Shown here: in pieces, positions 41,567 to 43,574 of the stretch
Numbering within the stretch: position 1 is the first letter of the stretch
How the letters are laid out: the number at the start of each line of letters is the position of its first letter
Source of the DNA: CAMDWQ01 sp964497635
GTDB lineage: Bacteria > Omnitrophota > Gorgyraeia > 2-02-FULL-51-18
NCBI GenBank assembly: GCA_964497635.1
Contig: CAZCDB010000004.1
Coordinates: forward strand, 1 to 43,574
Length of the DNA stretch: 43,574 nucleotides
Direction: 5' to 3'
Notes under the pieces: model-generated
Told to the model about the DNA's origin: nothing
Seen by the model: only the letters and a program-made list of their open reading frames with translations
The model's database searches: none
Program-made: the position numbers and the translations under genes

Positions 41567-41910
41567 CGGCAAACCCTCTTTTTTTTCTGTGAAGAAATTT
41601 TAGCGGACGCTTGCGCCCATTGGGCCACCGCCTGCGGATCCTCCAGCACTTCCTGAGGAACTTCCCAATAACTCATTGAAATTTTTTTGCCCTTAGCGCC
41701 CTTGTACGAAAAAGGCTTACTTCCAAAAACTTTGAATTCCGCCTGGTTGGAGGAGTCCACCTTAAAATACAAAACCTCGTCCGCAATAATTCCAAAAATG
41801 ACCCCGTTTAAATAAAGCCCATACCCTCCAAACATCGCTCTGGCTCTTACCTCAGGCAACAAAGAAAGCGCATCACCCAGAACGTAGTCAACATAGGAGG
41901 ATGTTTTCAT
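41563..41910 (-). CDS. TfoX N-terminal domain protein
   Basis: 115 residues. It matches the TfoX-N domain alone: VRARAMFGGYGLYLNGVIFGIIADEVLYFKVD (key part RAMFGGYGLYLNG) and a C-terminal SYWEVPQEVLEDP. In some bacteria TfoX controls competence, but single-domain forms are common and mostly uncharacterised. It ends in a basic tail. Confidence 0.88.
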   Translation of the reverse strand: MKTSSYVDYVLGDALSLLPEVRARAMFGGYGLYLNGVIFGIIADEVLYFKVDSSNQAEFKVFGSKPFSYKGAKGKKISMSYWEVPQEVLEDPQAVAQWAQASAKISSQKKKRVCR

Positions 41911-41919
41911 TCGTGCATT

Positions 41920-42144
41920 TTAACTCACTGTGTAATCCGCCTCAATCTCAAACTTTCTTTTATCTGGATCCAAAATCTGAACCCTGGGGACTTTCATTAA
42001 GGCGGCATAGGAAAAAAGGAGGCCAATGACATACTTTGGGTCTTCTTTTAAGAGATCCGCCATATCTTGCTTTGTGGTTTTTGTTCCAAAATCCAACCAA
42101 TAACTTCGATTTTCCTTATCGCTTAGATGCACAAGAACTTTCAT
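41920..42144 (-). CDS. Small hypothetical protein
   Basis: 74 residues, strand-helix-helix pattern, acidic and lysine-rich (ending EIEADYTVS). The ATG has a strong GGAGGAG ribosome binding site. I recognise no family. It is the first gene after the rRNA terminator and lies ten bases before the TfoX-N gene. The 170 bases between the terminator and this gene are A+T-rich and hold no other frame I trust; a promoter there is likely. Confidence 0.6.
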   Translation of the reverse strand: MKVLVHLSDKENRSYWLDFGTKTTKQDMADLLKEDPKYVIGLLFSYAALMKVPRVQILDPDKRKFEIEADYTVS

Positions 42145-42313
42145 ACTCTCCTCCTGGTTTTTTTAGCCACCGAAGTCTGGCATAAAAGCATATGGAATTC
42201 AACGCTCTAACTTAAATAATTTCAACTTGTTATGAAAAATAATATAAGGATTAAAAAGTCTCTAGTTTAAGTTTGAATAAAAATGGTAGGAAAAAATAGC
42301 TTGGATTAAAAAT

Positions 42314-42345
42314 AAAAAACCGCCTGACCTTGTGAGTCAGGCGGT
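42314..42345 (-). terminator. Intrinsic terminator of the rRNA operon
   Basis: Minus strand stem ACCGCCTGAC / GTCAGGCGGT (42336..42345 with 42319..42328), a seven-base loop, then a run of T (U) residues. It follows 5S rRNA by a few bases. Confidence 0.92.
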
Positions 42346-42353
42346 AAATAGAA

Positions 42354-42471
42354 TGCTGGCAACGTCCTACTCTCCCAGAGAGTTGCCCCTCAAGTACCAT
42401 CGGCGCTGAAGAGCTTAACTTCCGTATTCGGAATGGGAACGGGTGTGGCCTCTTCGCTAATATCACCAGCA
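42354..42471 (-). rRNA. rrf: 5S ribosomal RNA
   Basis: About 118 bases. It shows the 5S landmarks GCGAAGAGGCCACACCCGTT, CATTCCGAATACGGAAGTTAAG and GAGAGTAGGACG, with matching ends (TGCTGG/CCAGCA). It lies about 125 bases downstream of 23S. Confidence 0.95.
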
Positions 42472-42597
42472 AGATTTGCGCAGATAATCTTGTCCGCCGT
42501 TTGCTGGCGGGCAAGAGACTGCAAAATTATAAAAAAGATCAATGTTGAAAGTTAACAACTTCAAGGGTAAGACGCTCTTCAATAGAGCGATTATAAG

Positions 42598-43574
<977 letters not shown>

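Noticed and set aside
42251..42514. Open frames inside the 5S region and in the 23S region (42737..43117 and antisense)
   Set aside because: They lie within rRNA genes identified by conserved sequence; frames there are chance.
42472..42597. A tRNA between 23S and 5S
   Set aside because: No cloverleaf or T-loop sequence (GTTCRA-type) found; only a short processing hairpin.

Overview
The window reads as a chromosomal segment of an uncultured diderm (Gram-negative-type) bacterium. Diderm features are ExbB/ExbD (Tol-type) energisers, two small lipoproteins, a LolA-like exported protein and AmiC-type peptidoglycan hydrolysis. My best guess is Candidatus Omnitrophota or a close relative. The guess rests on the very large exported multi-enzyme proteins and on the N-terminus of the S74 fibre protein; it is an inference, not a 16S-based call. 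Except for the helicase (30.9 kb) and a TPR protein (33.3 kb), every gene I call is on the minus strand, including the 23S-5S rRNA pair at the right edge, so the window is essentially one direction of transcription read right to left.

Right to left: (a) 42.3-43.6 kb, the 3' part of 23S rRNA, 5S rRNA and an intrinsic terminator. (b) 38.4-42.1 kb, a TfoX-N protein, exported proteins (one with EF-hands, one LolA-like), ExbB, ExbD and a DUF493 protein, followed by a HAD phosphatase. (c) 34.1-37.7 kb, a self-cleaving S74 fibre-like protein, a membrane GGDEF protein with inverted topology, oligoribonuclease and a GGQ release-factor-like protein, joined by overlapping start/stop codons. (d) 28.1-34.1 kb, housekeeping: a TPR protein, monothiol glutaredoxin, Ski2-like helicase, amidase, MurI, and a COG0720 protein with QueE. 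(e) 24.2-28.0 kb, an island-like stretch: a membrane-anchored protein with six S1-like repeats plus a small zinc-ribbon protein, an IS3 remnant and a 5'-truncated REP-associated (RAYT) transposase. (f) 19.6-24.1 kb, a compact envelope cluster: TspO, a conserved cytosolic protein, two paralogous mini-lipoproteins, an SRPBCC protein, TerC and a TIGR01777 epimerase. (g) 17-19.6 kb, an SOS pair (lexA-dinB) under a textbook promoter with a LexA operator inside its spacer, then rdgB.

The most striking part is 1-16,867: two head-to-tail giant genes, 33 bases apart, each starting with a signal peptide and a duplicated Tiki/ChaN/TraB-like domain. After that domain they diverge into different strings of central sugar-phosphate enzymes. 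The downstream protein (at least 3,088 residues, running off the left edge) carries a phosphohexomutase with all four active-site loops, then unassigned modules including two internal Arg-Arg plus hydrophobic segments. The upstream protein (2,522 residues) carries, in order, a GlpX-like fructose-1,6-bisphosphatase, a LacD-like aldolase, a transaldolase and an unknown C-terminal domain. Module boundaries are marked by a recurrent five-residue motif, (G/A)-A-R-L-(A/S), encoded by different synonymous codons. Homology between the two proteins stops just after the first copy. I propose that these are exported or membrane-tethered polyproteins whose enzyme modules are separated, and possibly cleaved, at this motif. 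That is inference from sequence layout.
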